DNA of 51,837 nt from Bacteroidota bacterium (lineage in GTDB: Bacteria; Bacteroidota; Bacteroidia; Flavobacteriales_F; PHOS-HE28). The notes under the pieces are model-generated. The model did not search any database, was not told where the DNA came from, and was given only the letters and a program-made list of their open reading frames with translations. A program made the position numbers and the translations under genes. Within the stretch, counting starts at the first letter, position 1; every line of letters starts with the position of its first letter. Location of the stretch: assembly GCA_018266685.1 (NCBI GenBank), contig JAFDZY010000075.1:1-51837 (forward strand), read 5' to 3'. Below, in pieces: positions 26,622 to 37,462 of the stretch.

Positions 26622-27017
26622 ATGCCAACTATCCAACAGCTGATCCGCAAAGGCCGCAAGGACCCGGTGTACAAGAGCAAGTCCATTGCCCTCACCGAGT
26701 GCCCCCAGCGTCGCGGCGTATGCACCAAGGTTTACACCACCACGCCAAAGAAGCCGAACTCGGCCCTTCGCAAGGTGGCCAAGGTGCGCCTTTCCAACAA
26801 GATGGAGGTGATCGCCTACATCGGCGGGGAAGGCCACAACCTGCAGGAGCACAGCATTGTGCTGGTGCGCGGCGGCAGGGTGAAGGACCTGCCCGGCGTG
26901 AAGTACCATATTGTACGAGGCGTGCTGGATACGAGCGGCGTGGAAGGCCGCAACCAGCGCCGCAGCAAGTACGGCACCAAGCGCAAGAAGGCCGGTGCCC
27001 CCGCAGCGAAGAAGTAG
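26622..27017 (+). CDS. rpsL: Ribosomal protein S12
   Basis: 131 residues from the ATG at 26622 ([13 protein letters not shown]); upstream in-frame codons lie inside the leader. It keeps the decoding-site loops [16 protein letters not shown] and [13 protein letters not shown], whose lysines are the positions where streptomycin resistance arises in other bacteria; both are the sensitive wild type. The C-terminus is extended by Lys/Ala-rich residues. It is the first gene of the operon, 21 bases before rpsG. Confidence 0.98.
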   Translation: MPTIQQLIRKGRKDPVYKSKSIALTECPQRRGVCTKVYTTTPKKPNSALRKVAKVRLSNKMEVIAYIGGEGHNLQEHSIVLVRGGRVKDLPGVKYHIVRGVLDTSGVEGRNQRRSKYGTKRKKAGAPAAKK

Positions 27018-27038
27018 TAACCGCCGACGAGAAACACG

Positions 27039-27503
27039 ATGCGCAAGAAAGCAGCCAAGCACACCACGCTCCCCGATCCCAAGTTCGGTGACGTGCAAGT
27101 GACCAAGTTCGTGAACAACCTGATGTACGACGGCAAGAAGAGCAAGTCGTTCGACATCTTCTACAGTGCCATCGACATGGTGGCCGAGAAAACGGGCGAG
27201 GACGGGATGGAGACCTTCAAGAAGGCGCTGTCCAACGTGACCCCCCAAGTGGAGGTGCGCAGCCGCCGCGTGGGCGGGGCCAACTTCCAGATCCCCCAGC
27301 CCGTGCGCGAAAGCCGCAAGGAAAGCCTGGCCATGAAGTGGCTCATCGGCTTCAGCCGCAAGCGCAATGAGCGCAGCATGGAGCAAAAGCTCGCCAACGA
27401 GATCATGGCCGCCGCCAAGGAAGAAGGTGCGGCCTTCAAGAAAAAGGAAGAAGTACACAAGATGGCCGAGGCCAACAAGGCGTTCAGCCACTTCCGCTTC
27501 TAA
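27039..27503 (+). CDS. rpsG: Ribosomal protein S7
   Basis: 154 residues starting [18 protein letters not shown]. The RNA-binding segment [16 protein letters not shown] is intact. S7 nucleates assembly of the 16S rRNA 3' domain and contacts tRNA at the exit site. In E. coli it represses its own operon; no such RNA structure could be identified here. It is followed by fusA after 24 bases. Confidence 0.98.
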   Translation: MRKKAAKHTTLPDPKFGDVQVTKFVNNLMYDGKKSKSFDIFYSAIDMVAEKTGEDGMETFKKALSNVTPQVEVRSRRVGGANFQIPQPVRESRKESLAMKWLIGFSRKRNERSMEQKLANEIMAAAKEEGAAFKKKEEVHKMAEANKAFSHFRF

Positions 27504-27527
27504 CAGCAAAGAACCAGGGAACCCATT

Positions 27528-29633
27528 ATGGCCCGCGACCTTAAATACACGCGCAACATCGGCATCATGGCGCACATTGATGCCGGCAAGACGACCACGT
27601 CCGAGCGCATTCTCTACTACACCGGCCTTACCCACAAGATCGGGGAGGTGCACGACGGTGCCGCCACCATGGACTGGATGGCGCAGGAGCAGGAGCGCGG
27701 CATCACCATCACCAGTGCCGCCACCACCACCTACTGGAACTACCGCGGCAACAAGTACAAGATCAACCTGATCGACACACCGGGCCACGTGGACTTCACC
27801 GTGGAGGTGGAGCGCAGCCTTCGCGTGCTGGACGGGGCCGTGGCCCTCTTCTGCGCGGTGGGTGGCGTGGAGCCCCAAAGTGAGACCGTGTGGCGCCAGG
27901 CCAACAAGTACAAGGTACCCCGCATCGGCTTCGTCAACAAGATGGACCGCAGCGGTGCCGACTTCTTCCGCGTAGTGTCCCAGATCAAGGATCGCCTGGG
28001 CGCCAAGCCCGTTCCCTTGCAGGTGCCCATCGGCGCAGAAGCCGAGTTCAAGGGTGTTGTAGACCTGGTGAACAACCGCGGCATGGTTTGGAATGAGGCG
28101 GACCAGGGCATGACCTGGACCGAAGTGCCCATTCCGGAAGACCTGAAAGAGACCGTGAAGGAGTGGCGCGACAAGCTGATCGAGGCCGTTGCGGAAAGCG
28201 ACGACAAGTTGATGGAGAAATACTTCAGTGATCCCGACAGCCTCACCGAGGCCGAGATCATGAATGCCATCCGCATCAGCACCATCAACATGACCATCAC
28301 GCCGGTGCTTTGCGGCTCCTCCTTCAAGAACAAGGGGGTGCAGACCATGCTGGACGCGGTGATGGCTTACCTGCCCAGCCCGGTGGACATCGAGGCGGTG
28401 GTGGGCCACGACCCGGACAGCGGTGAGGAGATCATCCGCAAGCCCAGCGTGGACGAGCCGATGGCTTCCCTGGCGTTCAAGATCGCCACCGACCCCTTCG
28501 TGGGCCGCTTGGCCTTCTTCCGCTGCTACAGCGGCAAGGTGGATGCCGGCAGCTATGTGCAGAACATGCGCACCGGGAAGAAGGAGCGGATCAGCCGCAT
28601 CTTCCAGATGCACTCCAACAAGCAGAACCCCGTGGAGGCGATCGAGGCCGGTGACATCGGCGCTGCGGTCGGCTTCAAGGACATCCGCACGGGCGACACC
28701 CTCTGCGACGAGAACAAGCAGATCGTGCTGGAGAGCATGAGCTTCCCTGAACCTGTGATCGGCATTGCCATTGAGCCCAAGACCCAGGCCGACCTGGACA
28801 AGATGGGCCAAGCCTTGGCCAAACTGGCTGAGGAAGACCCCACGTTCAAGGTGCACACGGACGATGAAACCGGCCAGACCGTGATCAGCGGCATGGGCGA
28901 ACTGCACTTGGAGATCCTGGTGGACCGCCTCAAGCGCGAATTCAAGGTGGAATGCAACCAGGGCGCTCCCCAGGTGAAGTACAAGGAAGCCATCACCGGT
29001 ACCGTGGAGTACCGTGAGCTGTACAAGAAGCAGACCGGTGGCCGCGGTAAGTTCGCCGATATCCATGTGCGCATTGAGCCGCAAACGGACGCCACCAAAA
29101 CCGGCCTGGAGTTCATCGACGCCATCAAGGGCGGCGTGATCCCCAAGGAGTTCATCCCCTCTGTGCAGAAGGGCTTCGCCGCTTCGCTGCAGAACGGCGT
29201 ACTGGCGGGCTACCCCATGGAAAGCCTGAAGGTGACGCTCTACGACGGTAGCTTCCACAACGTGGACTCCGACGCACTGAGCTTCGAGATCGCCGCCAAG
29301 GCCGCGTTCCGCAACGCGTTGCCCAAGGCCAAGCCTATCCTGCTGGAGCCCATCATGAAGATCGAGGTGATCACCCCCGAGGAGAACATGGGGGACATCG
29401 TGGGCGACCTGAACCGCCGCCGCGGCCAGATCCAAGGCATGGAGGACCGGAGCGGTGCAAAGGCCATCAAGGGCACCGTTCCCTTGAGCGAAATGTTCGG
29501 CTATGTGACTTCCCTGCGCACCTTGAGTTCCGGCCGTGCCAGCAGCACCATGGAATTCAGCCACTATGAGCAGGCCCCCAACAACATTACCGAAGCCGTT
29601 CTGGCCAAGGTCCGCGGAAAAGTTTCAGCATAA
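27528..29633 (+). CDS. fusA: Elongation factor G
   Basis: 701 residues. The GTPase motifs are in order: AHIDAGKTT (15-23), RGITI in switch I near 57, DTPGHVDF (83-90) and NKMD (137-140). Domains II to V follow, with the domain IV segment around [15 protein letters not shown] drives tRNA-mRNA translocation and helps recycle ribosomes. The usual companion tuf is not between fusA and rpsJ, which follows after 15 bases. The antisense strand of this gene contains a very long open frame that is only a compositional shadow. Confidence 0.98.
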   Translation: MARDLKYTRNIGIMAHIDAGKTTTSERILYYTGLTHKIGEVHDGAATMDWMAQEQERGITITSAATTTYWNYRGNKYKINLIDTPGHVDFTVEVERSLRVLDGAVALFCAVGGVEPQSETVWRQANKYKVPRIGFVNKMDRSGADFFRVVSQIKDRLGAKPVPLQVPIGAEAEFKGVVDLVNNRGMVWNEADQGMTWTEVPIPEDLKETVKEWRDKLIEAVAESDDKLMEKYFSDPDSLTEAEIMNAIRISTINMTITPVLCGSSFKNKGVQTMLDAVMAYLPSPVDIEAVVGHDPDSGEEIIRKPSVDEPMASLAFKIATDPFVGRLAFFRCYSGKVDAGSYVQNMRTGKKERISRIFQMHSNKQNPVEAIEAGDIGAAVGFKDIRTGDTLCDENKQIVLESMSFPEPVIGIAIEPKTQADLDKMGQALAKLAEEDPTFKVHTDDETGQTVISGMGELHLEILVDRLKREFKVECNQGAPQVKYKEAITGTVEYRELYKKQTGGRGKFADIHVRIEPQTDATKTGLEFIDAIKGGVIPKEFIPSVQKGFAASLQNGVLAGYPMESLKVTLYDGSFHNVDSDALSFEIAAKAAFRNALPKAKPILLEPIMKIEVITPEENMGDIVGDLNRRRGQIQGMEDRSGAKAIKGTVPLSEMFGYVTSLRTLSSGRASSTMEFSHYEQAPNNITEAVLAKVRGKVSA

Positions 29634-29648
29634 GACGCCCCCAATTCG

Positions 29649-29954
29649 ATGACCCAAAAGATCAGGATCAAGCTGCGGTCTTACGATCACAACCTCGTGG
29701 ACAAGAGCGCCGAGAAGATCGTGAAGACGGTGAAGAGCACCGGAGCCGTGGTGAGCGGTCCCATCCCTTTGCCCACGCACAAACGCATCTTCACCGTGCT
29801 GCGTTCCCCGCACGTGAACAAGAAGGCCCGCGAGCAGTTCCAACTGTGCAGCTACAAGCGGCTGATGGACATTTACAGCTCCAGCAGCAAGACCATCGAT
29901 GCGCTGATGAAACTGGAACTCCCCAGCGGCGTGGACGTGGAGATCAAAGTCTGA
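29649..29954 (+). CDS. rpsJ: Ribosomal protein S10
   Basis: 101 residues with the signature [15 protein letters not shown] and the [12 protein letters not shown] loop. Besides its place in the 30S head, S10 (NusE) takes part in transcription antitermination. It opens the S10 portion of the operon, 19 bases before rplC, and carries no separate promoter that could be seen. Confidence 0.98.
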   Translation: MTQKIRIKLRSYDHNLVDKSAEKIVKTVKSTGAVVSGPIPLPTHKRIFTVLRSPHVNKKAREQFQLCSYKRLMDIYSSSSKTIDALMKLELPSGVDVEIKV

Positions 29955-29973
29955 CGGATAACAAGACCAAGCG

Positions 29974-30591
29974 ATGAGCGGATTGATCGGAAAGAAGGTC
30001 GGGATGACCAGCCTCTACGACACGGAGGGCAACCTGTTGGGCTGCACCGTGCTGGAAGCGGGCCCCTGCGTGGTAACCCACGTGAAGACCGTTGAAAAGG
30101 ACGGCTACAGCGCCGTTCAACTGGCCTTTGGCGAGCGCGGCGAGAAGAACGCCACGGCAGCATCCATCGGCCACTACAAGAAAGCAAACACCACCCCGAA
30201 GGTGAAGAGCCACGAGTTCAAGGAGTTTGAGGAAGAGCTGAAGCTGGGCGATACCGTGGACAGCGGCATCTTTGAGGAAGGCGGGTACATCACCGTTACC
30301 TCAGCAAGCAAAGGCAAGGGTTTTCAAGGTGTGGTAAAGCGCCACGGCTTCAGCGGTGTGGGCGAAGGCACGCACGGCCAGCACGATCGCAGCCGCGCCC
30401 CCGGTTCCCTGGGCGGCTCATCCTACCCCTCGCGCGTGTTCAAGGGGCTGCGCATGGCCGGCCGCACGGGCGGAACCAAGATCACCACCGAGAACTTGCG
30501 CGTGGTGAAGATCGACAAGGAAAAGAACCTGATGGTGGTCCATGGCTCCATTCCCGGGCCCAAGGGCGGCTACGTTATCCTCTGGAAGTAA
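29974..30591 (+). CDS. rplC: Ribosomal protein L3
   Basis: 205 residues (MSGLIGKKVGMTSLYDTEG). The long internal loop with KGKGFQGVVKRHGFSG and GTHGQHDRSRAPGSLG reaches toward the peptidyl-transferase centre, and the Gln of the GQ motif that is methylated in other bacteria is present. L3 is an early binder of the 23S rRNA. rplD begins two bases after its stop. Confidence 0.98.
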   Translation: MSGLIGKKVGMTSLYDTEGNLLGCTVLEAGPCVVTHVKTVEKDGYSAVQLAFGERGEKNATAASIGHYKKANTTPKVKSHEFKEFEEELKLGDTVDSGIFEEGGYITVTSASKGKGFQGVVKRHGFSGVGEGTHGQHDRSRAPGSLGGSSYPSRVFKGLRMAGRTGGTKITTENLRVVKIDKEKNLMVVHGSIPGPKGGYVILWK

Positions 30592-30592
30592 G

Positions 30593-31222
30593 ATGGAACT
30601 GGACATCCACAGCGCGGACGGCAAGTCCACCGGCAAGAAGGCCAAGCTGAACGACGCGGTATTCGCGATCGAGCCCAACGACCATGCTATTTGGCTGGAC
30701 GTGAAGCAGCACTTGGCGAACCGCCGCCAAGGCACGGCCAAGACCTTGGAGAAGAGCGAAGTGAGCGGCTCCACCAAGAAGCTGCACCGCCAAAAGGGCA
30801 CCGGTGGCTCCCGTAAGGGCTCCATCAAGAGCCCCTTGTTCAAGGGCGGTGCCCGCGTGTTCGGCCCCAAGCCGCACGAGTATGGCTTCAAGCTGAACCG
30901 CAAGGTGAAAGACTTGGCCCGCCGCAGCGCATTGACGCACAAGGCCAAGAGCGGCGCCATTTCGGTGCTGGACGGCAAAGGCATGGACAGCGCCAAGACG
31001 CGGGACTATGCGGGCATGCTGAAGGCCTTCAACCTCACCGGCCGCAAGGCCTTGGTGGTGCTGCCTGCCAAGAACGACAAGGTGCTCCTGGGCACGCGCA
31101 ACATCCAAGGTGCGCGCGTGGTGACCGCCAGCGAAGTGAACACCTACGACATTATGAACGCCAGCCGTGTGTTGATCACCGTGGACGCCATCGCCCCGCT
31201 GGAAACCACCCTTAGTAAGTAA
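30593..31222 (+). CDS. rplD: Ribosomal protein L4
   Basis: 209 residues from the ATG at 30593. An in-frame GTG/ATG region upstream lies within rplC and is not used. The extended loop with KKLHRQKGTGGSRKGS lines the exit tunnel. In proteobacteria L4 represses its own operon; no evidence for that was found in the leader here. rplW follows after six bases. Confidence 0.98.
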   Translation: MELDIHSADGKSTGKKAKLNDAVFAIEPNDHAIWLDVKQHLANRRQGTAKTLEKSEVSGSTKKLHRQKGTGGSRKGSIKSPLFKGGARVFGPKPHEYGFKLNRKVKDLARRSALTHKAKSGAISVLDGKGMDSAKTRDYAGMLKAFNLTGRKALVVLPAKNDKVLLGTRNIQGARVVTASEVNTYDIMNASRVLITVDAIAPLETTLSK

Positions 31223-31228
31223 CCTGAA

Positions 31229-31522
31229 ATGAGCAGCATCATCATCCGTCCGCTCATCACTGAAAAGATGACGGCCCAGGGCGAAAAGGAAGGCCGCTAC
31301 GGCTTCGTGGTGGACCGCCGCAGCAACAAGGTGGAGATCCGCAACGCGGTGGAGAAGGAATTCAACGTGAAGGTGACCGGCGTGCGCACGATGATCGTGC
31401 GCGGCAAGGAGCGTACGCGCTACACCAAGAGCAACATCCTGCGCGGCGCCACCAGCACCTGGAAGAAGGCCATCGTTACCCTTGAAAAGGGCGAGACCAT
31501 CGACCTGTACAGCAATCTCTGA
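31229..31522 (+). CDS. rplW: Ribosomal protein L23
   Basis: 97 residues with the typical start IIIRPLITEKMTAQGE and the FNVKVTGVRTM strand. L23 sits at the tunnel exit and docks signal recognition particle and trigger factor. The length is normal. It sits between rplD and rplB with short gaps. Confidence 0.97.
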   Translation: MSSIIIRPLITEKMTAQGEKEGRYGFVVDRRSNKVEIRNAVEKEFNVKVTGVRTMIVRGKERTRYTKSNILRGATSTWKKAIVTLEKGETIDLYSNL

Positions 31523-31542
31523 CCCCCGAACTATAGCAGATC

Positions 31543-32382
31543 ATGGCAATCCGTAAGATGAACCCCGTGACCGCAGGCACCCGCCACAAGGTGGCCCTGG
31601 GTTTCGAGGAGGTCACAGCCGGCACTCCCGAGCAAAGCCTGCTCCGCGGCCGCACCAAGAAGTCCGGTGGCCGCAACAACCAGGGCAAGATGACGATGCG
31701 CTACATCGGCGGCGGCCACAAGCAGCGCTACCGGGCCATCGATACCAAGCGCGACAAGACCGGCATCGCCGGGGTGGTAAAGACCATCGAATACGATCCG
31801 AACCGCAGTTCACGCATTGCCTTGGTGCACTACCCCGATGGGGAGAAGCGCTACATGCTGGCCCCGGCCGGCCTGAAGGTGGGCCAAACCGTAGTGAGCG
31901 GCAAAGGCGTTCCCCCGGAAGTGGGCAACGCACTCCCGTTGAGCGACATCCCCTTGGGCACCTTGGTGCACAACATCGAGCTCCAACCCGGCAAGGGCGG
32001 TTCCATGGCACGCAGCGCGGGCACCTTTGCCCAGCTCAACGCGCGTGAAGGCCGCTATGCCACGCTGAAAATGCCGAGCGGCGAAGTGCGCATGGTACTG
32101 GTGAGCTGCATGGCCACCGTGGGCACCGTGGGCAATGCCGAGCACATGCTGCAACGCAGCGGCAAGGCGGGCCGCACCCGTTGGCAAGGCCGCCGTCCGC
32201 GCGTACGCGCCGTGGTGATGAACCCCGTGGACCACCCGATGGGCGGTGGCGAGGGCCGTGCATCCGGAGGTCATCCGCGCAGCCGCAAGGGCCTGCTTGC
32301 CAAGGGCAAGAAGACCCGCGCACCAAAGCGCCAGTCCAACAAGTTCATTATCCAGCGCGCCAACCACAAGAAGGTAGCCTGA
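31543..32382 (+). CDS. rplB: Ribosomal protein L2
   Basis: 279 residues. The RNA-binding core and the C-terminal segment [20 protein letters not shown], which contains the histidine near the peptidyl-transferase centre, are intact. L2 helps join the subunits. It is 14 bases before rpsS, in the conserved order L23-L2-S19. Confidence 0.98.
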   Translation: MAIRKMNPVTAGTRHKVALGFEEVTAGTPEQSLLRGRTKKSGGRNNQGKMTMRYIGGGHKQRYRAIDTKRDKTGIAGVVKTIEYDPNRSSRIALVHYPDGEKRYMLAPAGLKVGQTVVSGKGVPPEVGNALPLSDIPLGTLVHNIELQPGKGGSMARSAGTFAQLNAREGRYATLKMPSGEVRMVLVSCMATVGTVGNAEHMLQRSGKAGRTRWQGRRPRVRAVVMNPVDHPMGGGEGRASGGHPRSRKGLLAKGKKTRAPKRQSNKFIIQRANHKKVA

Positions 32383-32396
32383 TCACCCGATAGCCG

Positions 32397-32666
32397 ATGA
32401 GCCGTTCACTCAAGAAACCCCCGTTCGTCCACTACAAGCTGGCGAAGCGCGTCACCGACATGCAGAAGGGCGGAAAGAAAGCCGTTCTCAAGACTTGGTC
32501 GCGCGCCAGTACCGTCACCCCGGATTTCGTGGGCCTGACCTTCGCCGTCCACAACGGGAACAAGTTCATCCCGGTGTACGTCACCGAGAACATGGTAGGA
32601 CACAAGCTGGGAGAGTTTGCACCAACGCGGACCTTCCGCGGCCACTCCGGCAACAACAAGAAGTAA
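32397..32666 (+). CDS. rpsS: Ribosomal protein S19
   Basis: 89 residues ([15 protein letters not shown]), with the motif [16 protein letters not shown] near the end. S19 binds the 30S head beside S13 and the A site. rplV starts three bases after its stop. Confidence 0.97.
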   Translation: MSRSLKKPPFVHYKLAKRVTDMQKGGKKAVLKTWSRASTVTPDFVGLTFAVHNGNKFIPVYVTENMVGHKLGEFAPTRTFRGHSGNNKK

Positions 32667-32669
32667 CCA

Positions 32670-33089
32670 ATGGGATCGCGCAAGAGAATTGCCGCTGAAA
32701 AGCGAAAGGAGGCCAAGAAGGCCGTGGCAGTGGCCAGCCTGAAGAAGGTGCCCACCAGCCCGCGCAAGATGCGCCAGATCGCGGACACCATCCGCGGGGT
32801 GGAAGTGGAACGGGCCCTGGGCCTGCTGCGCTTCAGCACGCGCCACGCCAGCAAGCCCATGGAGAAGCTCCTGATGAGCGCCATTGCCAACTGGGAGGCC
32901 AAGAACGAAGGCCAAAAGGCCGGCGACACCAAGCTGATCGTGAAGACGGTGATGGTGGACGAAAGCACGGGCCTCAAGCGCATGCTGCCCGCCCCGCAGG
33001 GCCGCGCCTACCGCATGGTGAAGCGCAGCAACCACGTTACCCTGGTCGTTGACACCGCACCCGCACAACCCGCCGAGAACAAAGCATAA
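32670..33089 (+). CDS. rplV: Ribosomal protein L22 with basic N-terminal extension
   Basis: 139 residues, longer than the 110 of E. coli because of about 20 Lys/Arg/Ala-rich residues before the conserved [14 protein letters not shown] segment. The hairpin loop that reaches the exit tunnel ([20 protein letters not shown]) is present. Its stop overlaps the start of rpsC (TAATG). Confidence 0.96.
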   Translation: MGSRKRIAAEKRKEAKKAVAVASLKKVPTSPRKMRQIADTIRGVEVERALGLLRFSTRHASKPMEKLLMSAIANWEAKNEGQKAGDTKLIVKTVMVDESTGLKRMLPAPQGRAYRMVKRSNHVTLVVDTAPAQPAENKA

Positions 33090-33910
33090 TGGGACAGAAA
33101 GCAAACCCGATCGGCCAGCGCCTGGGCCTTATCAAAGGCTGGGACAGCAACTGGTATGGCGGCAGCAACTACGCCGACAAGCTGGTGGAGGACGAAAAGA
33201 TCCGCCAGTACCTGATGGCCCGCCTGAAGAAGGCAAGCGTGGCCCGCATCATCATTGAGCGCACCCTGAAGCTGGTCACCGTGACCATCAACACCGCGCG
33301 CCCCGGGGTCATCATTGGCCGTGGCGGCACCGAGGTGGACAAGCTGCGCGAGGAACTCAAGAAGTTCACCGGCAAGGACGTGCAGATCAACATATTCGAG
33401 ATCAAGCGCCCCGAACTGGACGCCCGTTTGGTGGCGGACAGCATTGCCCGCCAGTTGGAAGGCCGCATCAGCTTCCGCCGTGCCATGAAGATGAGCGTGG
33501 CGAGCACGATGCGCATGGGCGCGGAAGGCATCAAGGTGCAGGTGAGCGGCCGCTTGAACGGCGCCGAAATTGCCCGCACGGAAAAGTACCGCGAGGGCCG
33601 TGTGCCGCTGCATACGCTGCGCGCTGACATCGACTTCGCCATCACCGAGGCGCACACCAAAATGGGCCGCATCGGGGTGAAGTGCTGGATCATGCGCGGA
33701 GAAGTGTACGGCAAGCGCGACCTGAGCCCGAACCAAGGCCAAGTGAAGGGCCCGGGCGGCATGCGCATGGGCGGCGGCAACGAGCGCCGTGGCGGAGGAC
33801 CGGGCGGGGAGCGCAGGGGCGGCGGCGAACGTCGCGGCCCGGGCGGTGCCGGCAGGGAGCGTCGCGGAGGCGGAGGACGGGAACGTGGAGCAAACCGGAA
33901 TAACAACTAA
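33089..33910 (+). CDS. rpsC: Ribosomal protein S3 with RGG-like tail
   Basis: 273 residues. The KH domain ([17 protein letters not shown]) and C-terminal S3 domain are normal and end near residue 220. About 50 further residues are almost only Gly, Arg and Glu with a few Pro, Met, Ala and Asn, in units such as [10 protein letters not shown]3 lines the mRNA entry tunnel, so the tail could touch mRNA or the solvent side of the 30S subunit; E. coli S3 lacks such a tail. It overlaps rplV by TAATG. Confidence 0.97.
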   Translation: MGQKANPIGQRLGLIKGWDSNWYGGSNYADKLVEDEKIRQYLMARLKKASVARIIIERTLKLVTVTINTARPGVIIGRGGTEVDKLREELKKFTGKDVQINIFEIKRPELDARLVADSIARQLEGRISFRRAMKMSVASTMRMGAEGIKVQVSGRLNGAEIARTEKYREGRVPLHTLRADIDFAITEAHTKMGRIGVKCWIMRGEVYGKRDLSPNQGQVKGPGGMRMGGGNERRGGGPGGERRGGGERRGPGGAGRERRGGGGRERGANRNNN

Positions 33911-33915
33911 GCATC

Positions 33916-34338
33916 ATGTTGCAACCCAAGCGCAGCAAGCGCCGCAATATGCACAAGGGCCGGATGAAGGGCGAGAGCCAGCGCGGCCACCGCGTGGCCC
34001 TGGGGTCCTTCGGGCTCAAGGCCATGGAGAGCGTATGGCTCACCAGCCGCCAGATCGAAGCAGCCCGTGTGGCCCTTACCCGCCACATGAAGCGTGAAGG
34101 CCAAGTATGGATCAAGGTGTTCCCGGACAAGCCGGTGACCAGCAAGCCCGCCGAGGTCCGCATGGGTAAAGGCAAAGGTTCACTGGACCATTGGGTGGCA
34201 GTGACCCGCGCCGGCCGCATCATCTTCGAGGTGGACGGCGTGCCCAGCGCCACGGCAAAGGAAGCCCTGCGCCTGGCCGGCCAAAAGCTGCCGATCCGCA
34301 CGAAGTTCGTGGTACGCGAGGATTACGACGGCCAATAA
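33916..34338 (+). CDS. rplP: Ribosomal protein L16
   Basis: 140 residues starting [19 protein letters not shown]. The conserved core with [18 protein letters not shown] and [15 protein letters not shown] is present. L16 organises the A-site region of the 50S subunit. It starts five bases after rpsC and precedes rpmC by nine. Confidence 0.97.
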   Translation: MLQPKRSKRRNMHKGRMKGESQRGHRVALGSFGLKAMESVWLTSRQIEAARVALTRHMKREGQVWIKVFPDKPVTSKPAEVRMGKGKGSLDHWVAVTRAGRIIFEVDGVPSATAKEALRLAGQKLPIRTKFVVREDYDGQ

Positions 34339-34347
34339 GCAACGGCG

Positions 34348-34560
34348 ATGAAGAAGAAGAAAGACGACCTGAAGGACCTGACGGCACTGGAGCTGCAGGA
34401 CAAATTGCAGTCTGAGCGCGAAGCCCTCGGCAAGCTGCGGTTCAACCACGCGGTAAGCCCTGTGGAGAGCCCTGCCCGCCTGAAGAGCACGCGCCGGAAC
34501 GTGGCACGCATCCTCACCGAGGTACGCCGCCGCGAAATCGCCAACAAAGCACAAGCATGA
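34348..34560 (+). CDS. rpmC: Ribosomal protein L29
   Basis: 70 residues, two helices with the signature [21 protein letters not shown]. It sits next to L23 at the tunnel exit. Its stop overlaps the rpsQ start (ATGA), so their translation is probably coupled. Confidence 0.95.
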   Translation: MKKKKDDLKDLTALELQDKLQSEREALGKLRFNHAVSPVESPARLKSTRRNVARILTEVRRREIANKAQA

Positions 34561-34844
34561 GCACCGAAACCACTGCCAACGCGGAGAACAACGGCCGCAA
34601 CCTGCGCAAGGAGCGCATCGGCATCGTTACCAGTGACAAGATGAACAAGAGCATTACCGTCACCGTGGAGCGCCGCGTGATGCACCCCAAGTACGGGAAG
34701 TTCGTGAAGCTCTCCAGCAAGTTCATGGCCCACGACGAAAAGGGCGAGGCCCATGTGGGTGATACGGTACGCATCACCGAAACCCGGCCGCTGAGCAAGT
34801 TGAAGCGCTGGCGCTTGGTGGAAATTGTGGAACGTGCCAAGTAA
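34557..34844 (+). CDS. rpsQ: Ribosomal protein S17
   Basis: 95 residues. The OB-fold core [28 protein letters not shown] is preceded by a short acidic N-terminal stretch. S17 binds helix 11 of 16S rRNA. It overlaps rpmC and is followed by rplN after 18 bases. Confidence 0.96.
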   Translation: MSTETTANAENNGRNLRKERIGIVTSDKMNKSITVTVERRVMHPKYGKFVKLSSKFMAHDEKGEAHVGDTVRITETRPLSKLKRWRLVEIVERAK

Positions 34845-34862
34845 GCAACACCGGACAGAACC

Positions 34863-35231
34863 ATGATCCAACAGGAATCCCGGCTCACCGTGGCCGACAA
34901 CAGCGGGGCCCGCGAAGTGCTCGTGATCCGCGTGCTCGGCGGCACCGCCCGCCGTTATGCCCGCATCGGCGACACCGTGGTGGTGTCCATCAAGAACGCA
35001 TTGCCCAACGGAGCCACCAAGAAGGGCAGCGTAAGCAAGGCCGTGGTGGTGCGCACCAAGAAGGAAACTCGCCGCAAGGACGGCAGCTACATCCGCTTTG
35101 ACGACAACGCGGTGGTGCTGTTGGACGGCGCTGGCGAAATGAAGGGCACGCGCATTTTCGGGCCCGTGGCGCGCGAACTGCGCGACAAGAAGTTCATGAA
35201 GATCATTTCACTGGCACCCGAAGTGCTCTGA
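34863..35231 (+). CDS. rplN: Ribosomal protein L14
   Basis: 122 residues with the signatures [18 protein letters not shown] and [21 protein letters not shown]14 forms intersubunit contacts with 16S rRNA and is the docking site of the silencing factor RsfS. Length and motifs are standard. Confidence 0.98.
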   Translation: MIQQESRLTVADNSGAREVLVIRVLGGTARRYARIGDTVVVSIKNALPNGATKKGSVSKAVVVRTKKETRRKDGSYIRFDDNAVVLLDGAGEMKGTRIFGPVARELRDKKFMKIISLAPEVL

Positions 35232-35268
35232 GAAAAGACCAAAGCTGGTGGCACGCCACCGCAGCACG

Positions 35269-35598
35269 ATGCAGAACAAGACACACATCAAGAAGGGCGA
35301 CCTGGTAAAGGTGCTCGCCGGCGAGGAACGGTCCAAGCAGGGCCGTGTGCTGGAGGTGGACCGCACCCACGGCACCGCGCTGGTAGAGGGCCTGCGCATC
35401 AACAAGAAGCACAGCAAGCCCACCACGGCCACCCCGCAAGGAGGCATCGTGGAGAAGGAAGGCCCCATCCACATCAGCAACCTGATGCTCATTGACGCGA
35501 AGACCGGCGAACCGGGCCGCGTGGGCCGCAAGGCGGGCAAGGACGGCAAGCTGGAGCGCTACGTGAAAGTGAAGAACAAGAAAACCGCGAAGAAATAA
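35269..35598 (+). CDS. rplX: Ribosomal protein L24
   Basis: 109 residues from the ATG at 35269 ([25 protein letters not shown]); a GTG 21 bases upstream is in frame but less likely. The KOW motif is at the N-terminus. L24 starts 50S assembly near the tunnel exit. Its stop overlaps the rplE start (TAATG). Confidence 0.96.
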   Translation: MQNKTHIKKGDLVKVLAGEERSKQGRVLEVDRTHGTALVEGLRINKKHSKPTTATPQGGIVEKEGPIHISNLMLIDAKTGEPGRVGRKAGKDGKLERYVKVKNKKTAKK

Positions 35599-36149
35599 TG
35601 GCCACTTACGTTCCGCGTCTGAGGACCAAATACTCCAACGAGGTCGTTCCCAGCCTCCAGAAGGAGTTCAAGTACAAGAGTTCCATGCAGGTGCCCCGCC
35701 TGGTGAAGATCTCCGTGAACCAGGGCCTCGGCAGTGCCGTTGGCGACAAGAAGATCGTGGACAATGCCGTGGAGGAAATGACCATGATCACCGGCCAACG
35801 CGCACAAGCCACCATGTCCCGCAAGGACATCAGCAACTTCAAGTTGCGCAAGGGCATGCCCATTGGTGCACGCGTCACCCTGCGCGGTGCGCGCATGTAC
35901 GAGTTCCTGGACCGCCTGATCGCTGTGTCCCTGCCCCGCACGCGCGACTTCCGCGGCGTGAAGGCCACCGGCTTCGATGGCCGCGGCAACTTCACTTTCG
36001 GGGTGAAGGAGCAGATCATCTTCCCGGAGATCGACATCGACAAGACCCCGCGCATCCAGGGCATGGACATCACGCTGGTGACCACCGCAAAGACCGATGC
36101 GGAGGCCAAGGCACTGCTGGCAGCATTCGGTTTCCCCTTCACCAAGTAA
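35598..36149 (+). CDS. rplE: Ribosomal protein L5
   Basis: 183 residues with the motif [13 protein letters not shown] and the C-terminal [21 protein letters not shown]5 holds 5S rRNA in the central protuberance and contacts P-site tRNA. It is translationally overlapped with rplX and followed by rpsN after 30 bases. Confidence 0.98.
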   Translation: MATYVPRLRTKYSNEVVPSLQKEFKYKSSMQVPRLVKISVNQGLGSAVGDKKIVDNAVEEMTMITGQRAQATMSRKDISNFKLRKGMPIGARVTLRGARMYEFLDRLIAVSLPRTRDFRGVKATGFDGRGNFTFGVKEQIIFPEIDIDKTPRIQGMDITLVTTAKTDAEAKALLAAFGFPFTK

Positions 36150-36179
36150 AGCAGCGGGAACGCCCCAACAAGCAAGACA

Positions 36180-36449
36180 ATGGCAAAAGAATCGATGAAG
36201 GCCCGCGACCGCAAGCGCGCCAAGATGGTGGAGAAGTACGCGGCCAAGCGCGCGGCGCTCAAGGCGGCCGGCGACTGGGACGCCCTGCAGAAGCTGCCCG
36301 CCAACAGCAGCAAGGTGCGCATGCACAACCGCTGCCAGATCACGGGCCGCCCCAAGGGCTACATCCGGATCTTCGGCATCAGCCGCAACACGTTCCGTTC
36401 CATGGCCTTGGACGGCAAGATCCCGGGCGTGACCAAGAGCAGCTGGTAA
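36180..36449 (+). CDS. rpsN: Ribosomal protein S14, zinc-free long form
   Basis: 89 residues. The C-terminal [23 protein letters not shown] is diagnostic. No CxxC pairs are present, so this is the long, zinc-independent type. S14 sits in the 30S head near S3 and S10. Confidence 0.96.
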   Translation: MAKESMKARDRKRAKMVEKYAAKRAALKAAGDWDALQKLPANSSKVRMHNRCQITGRPKGYIRIFGISRNTFRSMALDGKIPGVTKSSW

Positions 36450-36489
36450 GGACGCGGCAACACGCGCCATTCAAAAAGACACAAGAGCA

Positions 36490-36885
36490 ATGACCACAGA
36501 TCCCATCGCAGACTACCTCACCCGTCTTCGCAATGCCATCATGGCGAACAAGAAGGTGGTGGAGGTACCGGCCAGCGGCCTCAAGAAGGACATCACCCGC
36601 ATCCTGTACGACAAGGGCTACATCCTGAGCTACAAGACCGTGGAGGACGGCAAGCAGGGCTTGATCAAGATCGCGTTGAAGTACGGCCCGGACCGCCGCA
36701 GCGCCATCCGTGAACTAAAGCGCGTGAGCACCCCCGGCCTGCGCCAATACACCGATGCCACCGGCCTGCCGCGCGTGCTGAACGGCCTCGGCGTGGCCAT
36801 CATCAGCACCAGCCGCGGCGTGCTCACCGACAAGGAGGCGCGTACCCTGGGCGTGGGCGGTGAAGTGATCTGCTACGTCAGCTAA
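36490..36885 (+). CDS. rpsH: Ribosomal protein S8
   Basis: 131 residues, beginning with [18 protein letters not shown] and ending with the signature [19 protein letters not shown]8 binds the central domain of 16S rRNA; in E. coli it also represses the spc operon. It is preceded by a 40-base gap and followed by rplF after 14. Confidence 0.97.
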   Translation: MTTDPIADYLTRLRNAIMANKKVVEVPASGLKKDITRILYDKGYILSYKTVEDGKQGLIKIALKYGPDRRSAIRELKRVSTPGLRQYTDATGLPRVLNGLGVAIISTSRGVLTDKEARTLGVGGEVICYVS

Positions 36886-36899
36886 GATTCAAGAAGACC

Positions 36900-37454
36900 A
36901 TGAGCCGCATAGGAAAAGAACCGATCCGGATCCCTGCAGGGGTGGAGGTTACCGTGAGCGACAAGAACGTCGTTACGGTGAAAGGCCCCAAGGGCAGCCT
37001 CGTCCAGACCTTGGACCCGGCCATCAAAGTGATCAAGGAGGACGGCAAGCTGAATTTCAGCCGCCCCACCGACCTCAAGCACCACCGCTCCATGCACGGA
37101 TTGTACCGTGCACTGGTGGCCAACATGGTGGAGGGCGTTACCAAGGGTTTCACCAAGGAGCAGGAACTGGTGGGCGTGGGCTACCGCGCCACCGCAAAGG
37201 GCCAGCAGCTCCAGCTCTCACTGGGCTTTTCGCACAACGTGGTGATCGACCTGCCCAAGGTGATCAGCGTTAGCGCCGTCCAGGAGAAGGGGAAGAACCC
37301 GGTGATCAAGCTGGAAAGCATCGACAAGCAGCTGTTGGGCGCCGTGGCGGCCAAGATCCGCGGCTTGCGCAAGCCTGAACCCTACAAGGGCAAGGGTGTC
37401 CGTTTCGTGGGTGAGAACATCCGCCGCAAGGCAGGCAAGGCCGCAGGCAAATAA
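36900..37454 (+). CDS. rplF: Ribosomal protein L6
   Basis: 184 residues with two repeated domains and the C-terminal signature KPEPYKGKGVRF. L6 lies near the sarcin-ricin loop and the factor-binding site. Length and order are standard. Confidence 0.97.
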   Translation: MSRIGKEPIRIPAGVEVTVSDKNVVTVKGPKGSLVQTLDPAIKVIKEDGKLNFSRPTDLKHHRSMHGLYRALVANMVEGVTKGFTKEQELVGVGYRATAKGQQLQLSLGFSHNVVIDLPKVISVSAVQEKGKNPVIKLESIDKQLLGAVAAKIRGLRKPEPYKGKGVRFVGENIRRKAGKAAGK

Positions 37455-37462
37455 CATAGACG

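Noticed and set aside
26322-29564. Very long minus-strand open frame continuing from the Fic gene across rpsG/rpsL and through fusA
   Set aside because: It lies antisense to well-conserved translation genes, is rich in His, Leu and Val as GC-rich shadow frames are, and only the part up to 26321 has Fic homology.
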